Positions 9,733-21,127 of a stretch of DNA of 64,000 bases are shown piece after piece (position 1 is the first letter of the stretch; every line of letters starts with the position of its first letter). The position numbers and the translations under genes were made by a program. This stretch comes from Camillea tinctor (lineage: Eukaryota; Ascomycota; Sordariomycetes; Xylariales; Xylariaceae): assembly GCA_022578605.1 (NCBI GenBank), contig MU394090.1, positions 186,001 to 250,000 on the forward strand, written 5' to 3'. The notes beneath the pieces are model-generated. The model did no database searches and was not told the origin of the DNA. It worked only from the letters and a program-made list of their open reading frames with translations.

Positions 9733-10700
9733 GGGTAGAGGGAATAAGAAGGGGAGGGGGGAAAGGGGGTAATGGGAAATAGAAGAGAAGAGAAGAGAAT
9801 AGAATGGGGAAGGGGAGATGGGATGGAGGGCGATATAGAAAGCTCTGGGGATAGAATAGATTAAGGCGTAGAGACGGCAGCTTGCTCCTTTCTTAGTATA
9901 GATGTAGATCTCTATTTATCTCTATTTATAGACTTGATCCGTATACATCGAGTTGAACTACGTCAATGTTCTCATATCAAACCACACGAGCAAGCTCCAG
10001 GCATAAGGAGACTGGGTAGGTATACACCAGATTTGGATTCAAGCCCCCCTCCCACAACTGTCAACAACACACCCTTTGCTACTCCCAATATGCCTAGTTA
10101 GATCATATGTAGGTATACTTCCCTAGCCTTCCTAGGCTACATAAATTTATATAACGTATATCACCGCTACCAGCAATGCCCAACCTTTCCTCTGCAACAC
10201 AACAACTGACTCTCATAAAACCCCTAAAATCAAATTCTCAATTCTATCCCCCTTTCCCTTTTAAATATACGAAAACCCTAGCCATTAAGTATTGATCCCC
10301 TAACATCATCTCATCTCCTCTTCGCAATATTCGCAGAAAGAACAAAACAAGGGAACCGCCCCATATGAATATAAAAATATTATATATGTACACACTTTCA
10401 CTCCCCCCATCCATACCTCCATCCATCCATTTGTTCATCCACACTTCCTAGGTAAAAAACTTGGTTTTTTTATTTACCTAAACTTTCTAAAGTTTCCCCC
10501 ACATCATTATTCGTACATCCCTAACCGCCAACCCGCAAAACCCAAGTAGCCAGCCAGCCCCTGATTGATGATGATTATGATGATAGTTATTCACCCATCA
10601 TCCATCTGCACACCCATGTCCTCATCCTCCATCGCTTCTTCCCACTGTATATCCATGACCCTGATCCGGTATATCCTCCGATGATAAATTTGTTTATCCT
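9733..10700. other. Convergent intergenic region, 3' ends of two genes
   Basis: Genes on both sides point inwards, so this holds two terminators and 3' UTRs. Purine-rich GGGAGAGG/GAAGAGAAG runs (9735-9830) and AT-rich TATTTATCTC runs follow the flavoprotein stop. No ORF looks coding. Confidence 0.5.
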
Positions 10701-13384
10701 TTATGATATACCCCAGTCGTCGCCAGGCTCGTAGTCCATGTCGCCTTGATCGCGGTCATTGACGATCTCGCCGTCCTCTAGACCCCCCGCGGCGCTACCG
10801 TCCGCCATGCCACCTTTGTCTTTAATCGCCTGCTCGTCCTCCAGACCGCTAGTCATGTGGAGATCGCTATCGGCTCCTGCCGCCGCCGCCGCCGCTGCTG
10901 CTGCAGCGGCCGTTTCCGACAAGGGCGCGCTGTTGGCCCACGAGGGCTCGAACTTCTCTTCGACGCCGGGGATCGTGTTGTTCGCCGAGATGCCGAACAT
11001 GAACTTCTCTGCCGTCTTGCGGTCCTTGAACGTGACATGAGTGATCGCAGGGTCCGTGTGAACATCCGTGAATTCGCCAATACCCTATTATCTTGTTAGA
11101 AATGCATTAAAAAAATATAAGCCGATAATGCCATATAACTCACGAAGAGGTATTGTCGTAATGCCTCGTCCCTTTCAGGGATCGTGAAATCCACGCCGGA
11201 CAATGCGACGATCTTAGGTCGGTTGTCGAGGGAAAATGCAGCATAGGCGGCATGTCTTGCTTCCACGCCTCCACCTCCTCTTCCACGATATCCATAACTG
11301 CCTCTGGATGCTCTCGGTGGAAAGGTGCCACGCCCCCTGTAAACCCTGCCTCGGCCACGACCTCTGGCAGACCACGCCGCGCCTTCTTCCTGCTCGGGGT
11401 CAATTCCTAGAACGTTCGCTTCCGCTTCTAACGCAGCTAGTTGGGCCCGCAGAGCCTCAGTCTGCGTGCTGGGTTTATCGGTGCCGTCTCCATTGGTAGG
11501 GGATTTGGATCCATCCTTAGCATTGCTTCCGGTCAGCTTAGCTTGAAGCCTGCGCTTCTCCTCTAGCTGTTTAGCAACTAGCTCCTTTTGACGTTCCTCG
11601 AGTTCCTGACGCTGGCGCTCAATTTCCCGTCTCTTCTCCATTTTCTGCTCGTGGAGTTTCTGTGCCTCTTCCTGTTTGCGCTTGAATTCCTCCATGTCGA
11701 ATTCCGGCTCCTCAGGCGCATTTTCCTGGACAGATGCGCTACCATTACCATTAGATGCTCCATTCTTGGCACCGCCCGCAGATTTGCCATTTGCTGCCGT
11801 CCCCTCTTCATTTTCATCTTTATGCCAAAATACCTTAACAAATCGGTTGTCGAAAATAACTTTAGGTGAACTCCAAGCCGCGTGTGCCGCTTCCCATGTT
11901 TCATACTTGATGATAGCTAGGCGATCTTGGCCATGGATGGTCAAACCTTCGATGTCACCAAACTGGCCGAAATAACCTCGAATCTGATCGTCGGTGAAAT
12001 TCTCGCTGGGGATATTTTGCACTACGATGGACGTCTTAGATCTATCGTGGTTGGGGCCGTTGGAGGCAAACGCTGGTCGGCCCTTTGTCCGCTTAGGTTT
12101 CTTATGCTCCCGGCGATTAGTGGGAGGCGGTGTCATCTGAAAGCTCGACAGGTCTAAGGTAGGCGGCAATGCTTGGGGGGTAGACTGGGTGCCGAAATGG
12201 GGCATGGGGGGTAAGGAGGCGTTATTCGGGTCGTATTCTACTTCCATGTTAGTGCATCAGGTTCCAGGGCACCTAGGATTACGCTCCAAAGACAGAAGAT
12301 GAGCAAATCCTTACCATCGCCAGCTGCGAGCTGGAAAGGGGGCACATAGAGCGACTCGGACCCATGCTCAAAATTGCAGTTGCTACCCCTAGAACAATAT
12401 CCCTTCGTGTCATAGTCCCTACAGCGCTGTTTTCTCCGACGTGGTGGTATGGCTGCGCCTGAGTAGACTGGACGTGGTAGCTCGGGCATTTGCGGTATGG
12501 GAATCCCAAGCTGCTGGAGTCGCTGAATATTCTCCATGATACTGCTTGGATCCAGCGGAGGCAGGTTTTGCGTATTGGGAGCCTGCGGAAAAGCTGGGGG
12601 TGCGCCAAAGCGACCTGGAGCAGCAGAGGGTTGGTAGGGAGCGTGAGCTCCTCTAGAGTTTCTGTTGCCGTAGGGGTCATCAAATCTTCCACCGCGCTGA
12701 GAAAAACCAGCCCTCCGCGGTTGCTTGAACGGTTGGGCACCTCCTGGCCCATACTGGTTTCGGCCGGTTAATATGATATCCACGTCGTTATCGTCTCTAT
12801 CATTATACGGTCGTTTCCGTGGACCGGCTTGGGGGAAAGCAGGAGGACCTGCTGGAGCTGGGGCGGTAGCATAAGAGGGAAACTGAGGATGGAGGTCGGC
12901 GCGAGGTAGGATTTGTGTAGGTGCTGCAGCTGATGGTATATGTGGCTTTCGGATGACAGGGGGAGGAGGAGGGGCTCCCGGTAGATAGGATTGGTACTTG
13001 ACAGCTTGGAAGACATCGTCGGTGAAAGCGGCAGCATCTACATGGCAAGGAGGTAAGTAAGGTTAATTGGGTGGACGGGAGAAGTATACTATACCTTCTC
13101 TCAGGAAGTCGGGTATCTCTTCCTCGAATAGCTTGCGAATGGTGTCGATGTCACCATCGTGCCGTAGAAGCGCGAGCACGTAATCGGCCAGCACATCGGC
13201 ATCCGCGTCGGATCTATAGACAGACAAACGGTTTAGTTAATGTAATTTATGTAGTGGGAGACCAAAGCGAGGGCGAGAGAGAGAGAGCGCGTCAGATCGA
13301 GTAATCGGGAAGGACATACGTATTCGCGAGACGATTCACTATCCACGCCTTGAGGAGTGGCGCGTCACTCTCGGTGAACAACAT
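10701..13384 (-). CDS. RBM26/27- and Rmn1-like RNA-binding protein (PWI-like, CCCH finger, RRM)
   Basis: Five exons on the minus strand, 13384-13320, 13213-13095, 13037-12315, 12240-11144 and 11084-10701, encode 795 residues with consistent phases. Residues 1-80 form a helical PWI-like region (MLFTESDAPLLKAWIVNRL...IPDFLRE). A CCCH zinc finger, C-x8-C-x5-C-x3-H (CRDYDTKGYC...CNFEH), lies at about 265-285. An RRM at about 371-445 starts SIVVQNIPSENFTDDQI. A charged coiled coil spans about 480-545, an RG-rich stretch about 600-635, and a second RRM-like C-terminal segment follows. This architecture matches human RBM26/27 and fission yeast Rmn1, partners of the MTREC/PAXT nuclear exosome-targeting complex, so nuclear RNA decay is the inferred role. 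Acceptor 4 lies unusually close (about 10 bases) to its CTAAC branch point. An eleven-residue Ala run lies near the C-terminus. Confidence 0.9.
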
Positions 13385-14850
13385 GGCGAGAAGAGATTAT
13401 TATTATTAGGTCGGAAGTAATTGGCTGATTGACCGAGACTTGGGATTCAGACTCGATGCGAGAGTGAGCGCGTTGGAGGGAAAGCGAAGGAATCTCAGGT
13501 CGAACCGGTTGGAAGTAGAGAGGAGGAAGGGAAAATAACAAGATCTAAAAGAAAGTATGTGAGAATCGGGATTGACAGTATGTCAAGCCATGGAATGGGG
13601 GATATCTCTTCTTTGGTCCTGTCCTGTTCTGTTCTGTTATTATGTTGAGGCGTTGATATTGGTTGTCGCAAAAAAAAGAAGAAAAAGAAAGAAAGAAAAG
13701 AAAGAGACAGAGGAAGAGGAAGAGGAAGATGAAGATGAGAAAGGAAGAAGAAGAACAGAAGGTTTAGTGACCTTAATTATTTTGCTGTATTGGTCTAAGT
13801 ACAAGTAAAAGAGAAGAAAGTTGTACCTAAACCTTAATGGTGGTAGTACTAATGGTAAGTAAATGGAAGCTGCAAGGCTGAAAAAATAAAATAAAAGATG
13901 GTTAAAATGATAAAACGATAAAATGCGTAGGACAAAGACAAGCTTTCTTCCAGTTCCAGCTTCCAGAAAATTTCATCGGTCGTCGGTGTTATGGTTCAAC
14001 GTGGTTGCCAAGATCCTCCCCCACAAAAAAATAATCTGTGTTATGTCATCAATTGATTCCCAAATCCCTTCCCTTTCCTGTCTTACCTGATTGCGGCTCC
14101 GGCGCGTTGGTCAACTTTTTCAAGGGGGTCCTAGCTCCTGAACCTATAGCTCTTAGCTTATTTCCCCCTTTAGCTTTCCCCCATCCCTACTTACATAACA
14201 CTACATACCTATCTAGCATACCTAAACCTTGTAAATTTTTAGAGCGGGGGCGGGGATGTCTTTTTTTTTGTGTTGATAAGAGACTTCCATCTCAACTCTT
14301 CTTACCCGTTGTTTGAAACGTAGTGTACCCAAGTTAACCTAGTAGCCTACACAAATGAGTTGTACTTACCATAATACTTAGATTATACTTGCATGTAGCT
14401 AAGAAACCTTTACAGGGATGCAGTCTGATACAAACCGGTATGGATTAGGATTATAAGTCAGACGCCTTACATAAATTTCAAGTCATTCCCGTCCGACTGA
14501 CTGCCACTTATAACAATACATCTATCCTTTCGTTTTCTCTTCCATGGCATAAAAATAACTCTTGGTCAGATAAGACATATGATACATAGGGTTACATACA
14601 TGACCTTGCAGAAAGATTAAAAGAAGCAAAGGGTCATTTCGATTTCTTCCTAGTCAAGTTTAGTTTTTAAAGACGCCAAACCAATCGTCTCTGCCCAATC
14701 CTCCACGTTCATCATTATTATCATCACCGTAACCATCATCATATATCTACAACCATTTTCATTTCAATTTTTGATTTTTATTTTATTTCTCTCACATATC
14801 TTATTCAGATATCTCATAAACTAGAAGTAGAAATAAAGTGAGAAAAAAAT
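13385..14850. other. Divergent promoter region of the RNA-binding protein and histidinol phosphatase genes
   Basis: The two flanking genes diverge, so both promoters lie here. A purine-rich AAGAAAGAAAGAAAAGAAAG/GAGGAAGAGG microsatellite covers 13670-13760. The 14690-14850 part is pyrimidine-rich with ATCATCA repeats and probably is the HIS2 leader. No ORF resembles a protein. Confidence 0.5.
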
Positions 14851-15921
14851 ATGGCGTTCACGATGCACTCCCACTCCGGGCAGTTCTGCCCCGGCCACGC
14901 CAAAGACCAGCTCGAGGAGGTCATCCAGCACGCCATCAGCCTGGGCTACACCACCATGGGCCTAACCGAGCACATGCCTCGTACCCATCTCGAGGACCTC
15001 TATCCGGAAGAAGTAAGTAAAAAAAAAAACCCCTTTATACCTCAACCCTCCCCCTCCCTCACAACTCACCCTAACTTCCCTCCCAAAACCCAGCTCGACG
15101 ACCCCGACGCCTCCCTCGCGGAGCTCTTCCCCCGGCACGCCGCCTACCTCCTCGAGGCGGCGCGCCTGCGCGCCAAGTACGCGGGGCAGATCGAGCTGCT
15201 GATCGGGTTCGAGGGGGAGTGGCTGCGGCCGGGGTACCGGGACCTGATCACCGAGCTGGCCGCGCACGCGGACGTGGACTACTTCATCGGCAGCCTGCAC
15301 CACGTGAACGGGGTGCCGATCGACTACGACGGGGCGTACTACGCGCGGGCGCGGGACTCGTGCGCTCCTACCGCTACCAACGGAGAAGCAGCGCCAGGGT
15401 CTGAAGTCGACGCAGAAGCAGCCGAGGAGCGCATGTACGCGCGCTACTACGACGAGCAGTACGCGATGCTGGCGGCCCTGCGGCCCCGCGTGGTCGGGCA
15501 CTTCGACCTGGTGCGTCTGCTCAGCGGGTCCCCGGGGCGCGACGTGCGGCGGTGGGCGGGGGTGTGGGCGCGCGTGCGGCGCAACCTGGCGCACGTGGCC
15601 GGCTACGGGGGGTGGCTGGAGTGCAACAGCAGCGCGCTGCGCAAGGGGCTGGCGGAGCCGTACCCGTGCCGGGCGATCGCGGAGGAGTGGCTCGCGCTCG
15701 GCGGGCGGTTCACGCTCTCGGACGACAGCCACGGGGTCGCGCAGCTGGGGACGAACTACGCGCGCGCGCTGGCGTACCTCGAGGGCCTGGGCGTGCGCGA
15801 GGTGTGGACGCTGCGCCGGCGGGAGGCGCAGCCGTCGTCTTCTGGAGACAAAGCCGCGCGGTTGGAGGAGAGGAGTGTGCCTTTGGAGGATATTAAGGCC
15901 GTGGTTAGTAAGTGGGCGTAA
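14851..15921 (+). CDS. HIS2: Histidinol-phosphatase, PHP family
   Basis: Two exons, 14851-15012 and 15094-15921, give 329 residues, close to the usual length of fungal HIS2 proteins. The enzyme hydrolyses L-histidinol phosphate to histidinol, the penultimate phase of histidine biosynthesis. Metal-site motifs of the PHP fold are HSHSG (His6, His8), TEHM (Glu40, His41), GFEGEW, GSLHHVNG, VGHFDLVRLL and the C-terminal SDDSHG. The intron (donor GTAAGT, branch CTAAC, acceptor ACCCAG) is 81 bases long with no in-frame stop, so the unspliced message would also be open and give 356 residues with a Pro/Ser/Thr-rich insert. Splicing is preferred because the insert is low complexity and the borders are canonical. 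An Ala/Glu-rich insert at about residues 147-170 looks lineage-specific. Confidence 0.93.
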   Translation: MAFTMHSHSGQFCPGHAKDQLEEVIQHAISLGYTTMGLTEHMPRTHLEDLYPEEVSKKKNPFIPQPSPSLTTHPNFPPKTQLDDPDASLAELFPRHAAYLLEAARLRAKYAGQIELLIGFEGEWLRPGYRDLITELAAHADVDYFIGSLHHVNGVPIDYDGAYYARARDSCAPTATNGEAAPGSEVDAEAAEERMYARYYDEQYAMLAALRPRVVGHFDLVRLLSGSPGRDVRRWAGVWARVRRNLAHVAGYGGWLECNSSALRKGLAEPYPCRAIAEEWLALGGRFTLSDDSHGVAQLGTNYARALAYLEGLGVREVWTLRRREAQPSSSGDKAARLEERSVPLEDIKAVVSKWA

Positions 15922-17512
15922 GATGTAAAAGGGGGGAGGGGAAGGGATGTTGGGAAGGGTTGTCACCCTACATCTTTGAAGACAAAAAAAAAAAGAAAGA
16001 AAGAAAAAGAGAAAGGAATAGAGGATCTATGTCAAGGACTCTTCTTTCCTGATTTGATACAGATTTGTCTCATCTACAATAAATAGAGAGAAACGACAAA
16101 AAGATAAAAAATAAGGGTATCTAACCGAGGAGTTGATGCAGCATAGATGTATAGAGTATGGGAAGCGGGTTGCTAAAAAAAAAGGGGAGGGGGAAGCGGG
16201 GGGTTGTTAAGTGCTGATCCCACAGGAACAAAAAAAAGAAAGGGGCTATACAAAAAAAAAAAAGATACATATTAGGTAGACACTAGATACAAAGTTCCTA
16301 TGATAGACCTCGTCATCATCATTAGTTATTATGTTTCACTCTTATATATTTACCAACCCCCAAATCTGCGCGGTGAACCTCAAGTCACATGGACGAAGAA
16401 CACCCACATATCTGGATAATGTAGGTACCTACCTAACCTATCAACAAACCTAAACTTACAACACCAAAGGCTAGATTTAGAAACATCCTCCCCTAAATCA
16501 ACATCTCGTGTCATACCATACTTCTTCACTCTTCACAATTCCAAAGCACCTTGTGTAATATCGAAGAAGAAAAATGTATTTCTTTCTTTTACTACCTAAT
16601 GATGATGTGTGCGCTATGATATGTTTGCTTTCGCTGACTATCACCAGTCCATCCATTTCCCCTTTCTTAAAAAAATGTATATGACAGATAATATTCCCCT
16701 TGTTCCTTCCCTCTGTAATAATAATGATAATAATAATAATGATTCCTAAGCGCGAGCTTCCTTCTCTAATAGGTATGTGTAAGGTATTTTCTTGGGGGGG
16801 ATATAAGAGTAATCGTAATAATAATGATAATAATAAACGCCTTGTTCCTTGTAACGCCAACCCATCCTTTATTTCCCTCTCTCTTCTCGACGTTTCTGGG
16901 AAACAGAGAACAAATCAAGTCGGCGGCAAGCTGCCAGAATAGTAATAAAGCTAATAAGAGATACCATGACAGGTAAGCATGCACTAACAATCACCCCTCT
17001 CGACCTGTTCCCAGAATCCTCAAAGCCTAAACGAGCAGACAGATAAACAAGTTGAATCCTTTATCGTGAAAAATTGCATGCGACATCTCTGCTGTGGTGT
17101 TTCGTTTGGCCAGATGGATGCTAAGTGGAAATAAGAAAAAAAAACAAGTAAACCGAAAATCATCGCGTTTAGAAAAGGAACAACTATCATGCAAATGCTC
17201 CGGGGTATCTCTGGGCAAACGGAACATCATGTCTGCTCCACTCCTCCCCTTTCTACTTCCTTTATGCCTCTTCATGAGGACGAAGAAAAAACACTAAAAC
17301 AATTATCAATGATAATACATAAAATTAAAACGTAGCGCCATGCAAGTCGGTAGTCGTTCTAGGGGAGCGCGGTAGAAAGGAGGAAAGGGGGTGGAGAATA
17401 GAAGAAAAAAAAAGAATCGTTTCAATATCGTTCATCATACGTCCCACTTCAGTTTCCTTCAAAGGGTAGGCAGAACAGGGATATCGGAAGTATATGGGGT
17501 CTGGTCGGTTGT
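15922..17512. other. Convergent intergenic region with AAT microsatellites
   Basis: The flanking genes converge. The region contains A-runs (15983-16010, 16170-16262), AATAAT/GATAAT tracts at 16714-16743 and 16816-16838, and no frame that looks coding. Probably it is 3' UTRs plus neutral spacer. Confidence 0.5.
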
Positions 17513-20500
17513 TTACGCATCTCCAAGTTCCACCTGCTCAAGCCACGTTCTCGCGGCCTTGCGTAAGGCGCTTTCCTTCTCTCGCGTGACTGTGTAGCTG
17601 CTATTCCGGCTATTGGCTTGAGTTTCCCTCTCGCGCTGATCTACCACGTCTTGTACGATATTTTCCAGGGCGGATAGGACGACGGTCTTGCATTCAGCAC
17701 GAGGAACCTCCTGGACATCAACGCGGCACTCTGTTACCACACCTTCCTCCAACTCCGAAACCTCACTTTCTCTCCTCTCTCTTCGTTTGCTGCCTGACCG
17801 AGACGAGTTTGCAGTAGAACTTCCTTTGCTCCCGTCAACATGAGCAATAACCTTCTCCACGGCATCGATGAGATCCTCGTCCAGTGTTACTAGCTCTTCT
17901 TCAACGATCTCGTCCTTGATTGGTTGTTCATAGGGCGATATAGCCGGGGTCATGAACGAAGAGCCGTAGGGGGTAAGGTGGTTGCCGGGATTTCGATCAG
18001 TCGTGAGCTTGGGCTTAACTAGACGTCTATAACGGAGGAGCTTAATGCTAAAGGTTGTCGCGTCTGCTACGATCACACTGCTGACATCGACCCACTGTTC
18101 CGCCGGCCAGTCGACTGATAGAGAATGTGGATGAACCGACGGGGTTGGTTCGGCCCTCAAAGACTCTCGTACCTGTTCGAGCAAGTCATGTTGTGGGGGG
18201 ATCGCTTGCAAGGTAAAATCTGGGTGGAATCGTTGAAGCCATCCGGCAACGTTCAACGGGACATCACCATCAATGGCTAGTCTGGAAAACTGCTCGAAGC
18301 CTTCTAATCCCGCTGCCTGCCCAGGGGTTGAAAGATAGCCACTGCTGGATGGCGAACTGACTGCAGTTTCGAACGATGTAAGGTACTCTGGAAACTGGAC
18401 GTCGACGTCGATCACACCATCGTCTTGATTTATCGAGGTCTTGACCGGCGATTCATATGCTCCTAGAGGATCAGGCGTCCTAGATTGTGGGTCCAGAAGT
18501 CTCCTGGGTGTGTCTGGCTCGTCAGGGCGCGCACCGCTCTCACTGGGATGACCTTGAGTAGGTACATCTATGCTGTGTGCTTCCTCAACCATCTCGCTGA
18601 GCTTATCTTTCTTGACGACCGTCTTCTTGGCGGGGGATGCGGTTGGACTGTCATGATGGTCAGGTATATCTAGTGAGTGTGATGTAGTGGCTGTCGAATC
18701 TCGTCGCTTCGTATTCCACAATCCACTAATAACACTCCCCCAGCGCGAGCTCTGGCTGCGAGAATCGGTGCTCCCGTGGCTCGCATGGCCATGGCTCTCT
18801 CCTCTCGTAAGCGATCGCTTGAGGTCATCAGCAGCAACACTTCCGCTGCTGTCAGGTCGGGTGCTACGACTAGCACCCCGTCGGTGCATCGTGGAGAAAT
18901 GCGGGATCGCGGCATCGGGCATAACCGTATTCGTAGTAGCGGCACTGCTTTTCCGTGTGCTGAGATCGCTTCCGGCAATTGGTAGGTGCGCTGGCTTGAA
19001 GACCTCGGACGAACGCCGTTCATGATGACTTTCCATACTCAGATGCGCTAATTGAGCGGGTATTCCAGTAGTAGACCTTGTCGTAGCGTGGGATTGGACG
19101 CTGAAACTACGGGTATGGGAAGAACCTCTTGGCCCTTGCCGGCGGTTGATCTTTCGGCGCAACGACTCCTCCTTGTTGATAGGTACTACATAAGACGGGG
19201 GAGACTGCCCGAACCCAGCGAAAGAGGCCGACGTCGCTGGCCTCTGGGCGCGGACGGTGGGAAGCTGTTGGTTAGCGGGCAAAAATGCTGAAAGCAGAAA
19301 TATTAGTCTCCTGGCAGCCATCTTGTCCTGCGCAACAATAATCGTTCGGGAAGGCAGTGATGTATCCTCCTCACTCTTGGCCTTTTGTTGTTGGTAGTGT
19401 CGTCTCCGATGCCATATGGGACCTAATGCTTGGAGCCAATCTGTGTGGGTTGCCAGGAACCCCGTGAGGAGGTTGAAGAAGAAGAAGCCTTGCTCTTTTC
19501 CGCCAGCCCACTTGGCCACCCACCTAGCCTCGTCCCTCCAAGGACCCCAGCGGCCTTGTCCTGTCACGACCCTCGTTGCACGAAGACCGGAAACAATCCG
19601 TAGTTTTGCCTCGTCAATCTCCTGCTCGATTCGCTCATCCTGCATTAAAGCATTCGGGGGTAGCGCGACTAGCTTCGCATACTGTTTCGGTTGCTTCATC
19701 TGGGAAGCATCGGATCCTCGCCGGCTACCCGCTGAAGAGTTCCTAGCGATTTGGATCGGGACATTCGAGGGATAGGGGTCGGGGACGGCCATCTCCGCTT
19801 GTTTAAGCATAGGAAACAAGGCGCTCGCTACAACTGATTGAAGGTGAGTAAGGGTTCGCATGATGATATCCCAATGCTGCGTTATCACGTCCATGCGATC
19901 CTCCACATCATTACTATAAGTCGACTCCAAAGACTCAGAGCCGTACCCCGAGCCTACCATTGTCCAGCCAGACCTGCGGGCCGATCCAAAAGACGAAGGG
20001 AAATGATCTTGCTCATTGTAAGAGCTAGAGGCTCGGAAGGTAGGCTTTGGCGCGGGAGCACCGAGGTTAGACGGGTTCGAGGGAAGCTGGAGCACCAGCG
20101 CAACCGCGTACATGGGGGTCCTTTTCGGTACCGGCTTCGGTTTCTTCTTCTTAGGTTTCGACTCGTCCGGTGAGTAAGGAAAGGGAAAACCCCCGTTGTC
20201 TTCTGAGATGCGTCCGTGTGGTGTATCCAGTTCATCATTAGGAAGATTGACTGGAAACAGGCGAGTGACCAGGATCTTATTACGATCAGTCTGGCGAGTT
20301 GGTGCGTGGGAACTCGAAGTCTGCGGGTGTGGTACTTCAGATGTGAAGGACTGGGCTAGTCGGCTGGATCGCATGCTGGATCGCCCCATAGATCCGCGAT
20401 TATCCGCTACATAAGAGCTGGACACAGCCGGTACTTTCGTATCACTAGGGATGATGTGGACCTTGGTAGAAGTCCCCTTATAGGCCATCACCTCGCTATT

Positions 20501-21127
20501 GGCAAAGATGCAGCTGGAGAAACTAGCGAGCTCTTCGCGATACTCCCTTGCGGCCTTCTGAGACTCAGTCTCGGCAGAATTATAGGTACGTGACTGTATG
20601 GACCCGCGCCTATCAAAGGCGCCCTGCCGTGATTGCTGAGGACTTCCCGGCTGGATCACCAGTGGTCGCGAATGTTGTCCGAGGCTACCTTTCCTAGGCG
20701 ATATAGGAACCCGCCTCATATCCTGTACGAAGGACTGGGCATTAGTGCCCAAAGACGCCTGTGGTCGATCAGGCGAGGAAGCGACTGCTAGACAAGGGTG
20801 GCTATCAAACAATAGTGAAGGATTCACCGAGCCTAGAGTGTCCTGCATAATAATGACGCGAACGTCACGGACATCGATGTCGATATCGGCATCGTAGTCG
20901 TAGGGGCTGGTCTGAAGACTAGATGGTAAGGCTGATATCGAGGGCAGAGGGAACACCTGGTCTTGACGGTAGTGCAGGGCCTGGGTATCCGGAAATAGGA
21001 GACTGCGGGTGTGTATCTCTTCCTGGATCGATTCAGGCGACAACTTGGAGGGAGATGGGTTCTGGTGAGAAGTGGAAGAGGCGCCCCCCGCGGGCCCCGA
21101 GGTCAGATTAAACAGCTTGCCCAACAT
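17513..21127 (-). CDS. Folliculin-interacting protein (FNIP/Lst4-like)
   Basis: One uninterrupted frame encodes 1204 residues on the minus strand. The N-terminal block (QEEIHTRSLLFPD, then DVRVIIMQD at about residue 90, and a short SFSSCIFANSEVMAYKGTSTKVHII block) resembles the FNIP N-terminal longin-type region. A block starting TPMYAVALVLQLP (about 337) and the segment DEARWVAKWAGGKEQ then FFFFNLLTGFLATHTDWL (about 547-564) match the middle DENN-like part, followed by RTIIVAQDKMAARRLIFLL. Long Ser-rich stretches separate them. FNIP/Lst4 pairs with folliculin/Lst7; the complex is a GAP for a Rag GTPase (Gtr2/RagC) and acts in amino-acid signalling to TORC1 at the vacuole or lysosome. Family assignment is by remembered motifs. 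The start MLGKLFNLTSG fits the family. Confidence 0.8.
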   Translation of the reverse strand: MLGKLFNLTSGPAGGASSTSHQNPSPSKLSPESIQEEIHTRSLLFPDTQALHYRQDQVFPLPSISALPSSLQTSPYDYDADIDIDVRDVRVIIMQDTLGSVNPSLLFDSHPCLAVASSPDRPQASLGTNAQSFVQDMRRVPISPRKGSLGQHSRPLVIQPGSPQQSRQGAFDRRGSIQSRTYNSAETESQKAAREYREELASFSSCIFANSEVMAYKGTSTKVHIIPSDTKVPAVSSSYVADNRGSMGRSSMRSSRLAQSFTSEVPHPQTSSSHAPTRQTDRNKILVTRLFPVNLPNDELDTPHGRISEDNGGFPFPYSPDESKPKKKKPKPVPKRTPMYAVALVLQLPSNPSNLGAPAPKPTFRASSSYNEQDHFPSSFGSARRSGWTMVGSGYGSESLESTYSNDVEDRMDVITQHWDIIMRTLTHLQSVVASALFPMLKQAEMAVPDPYPSNVPIQIARNSSAGSRRGSDASQMKQPKQYAKLVALPPNALMQDERIEQEIDEAKLRIVSGLRATRVVTGQGRWGPWRDEARWVAKWAGGKEQGFFFFNLLTGFLATHTDWLQALGPIWHRRRHYQQQKAKSEEDTSLPSRTIIVAQDKMAARRLIFLLSAFLPANQQLPTVRAQRPATSASFAGFGQSPPSYVVPINKEESLRRKINRRQGPRGSSHTRSFSVQSHATTRSTTGIPAQLAHLSMESHHERRSSEVFKPAHLPIAGSDLSTRKSSAATTNTVMPDAAIPHFSTMHRRGASRSTRPDSSGSVAADDLKRSLTRGESHGHASHGSTDSRSQSSRWGSVISGLWNTKRRDSTATTSHSLDIPDHHDSPTASPAKKTVVKKDKLSEMVEEAHSIDVPTQGHPSESGARPDEPDTPRRLLDPQSRTPDPLGAYESPVKTSINQDDGVIDVDVQFPEYLTSFETAVSSPSSSGYLSTPGQAAGLEGFEQFSRLAIDGDVPLNVAGWLQRFHPDFTLQAIPPQHDLLEQVRESLRAEPTPSVHPHSLSVDWPAEQWVDVSSVIVADATTFSIKLLRYRRLVKPKLTTDRNPGNHLTPYGSSFMTPAISPYEQPIKDEIVEEELVTLDEDLIDAVEKVIAHVDGSKGSSTANSSRSGSKRRERRESEVSELEEGVVTECRVDVQEVPRAECKTVVLSALENIVQDVVDQRERETQANSRNSSYTVTREKESALRKAARTWLEQVELGDA

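Noticed and set aside
14962..15966. 334-codon frame on the minus strand
   Set aside because: It lies antisense over the histidinol phosphatase exons in GC-rich DNA, where stop codons are rare. Its product is Arg/Pro/Val-rich with no motif.
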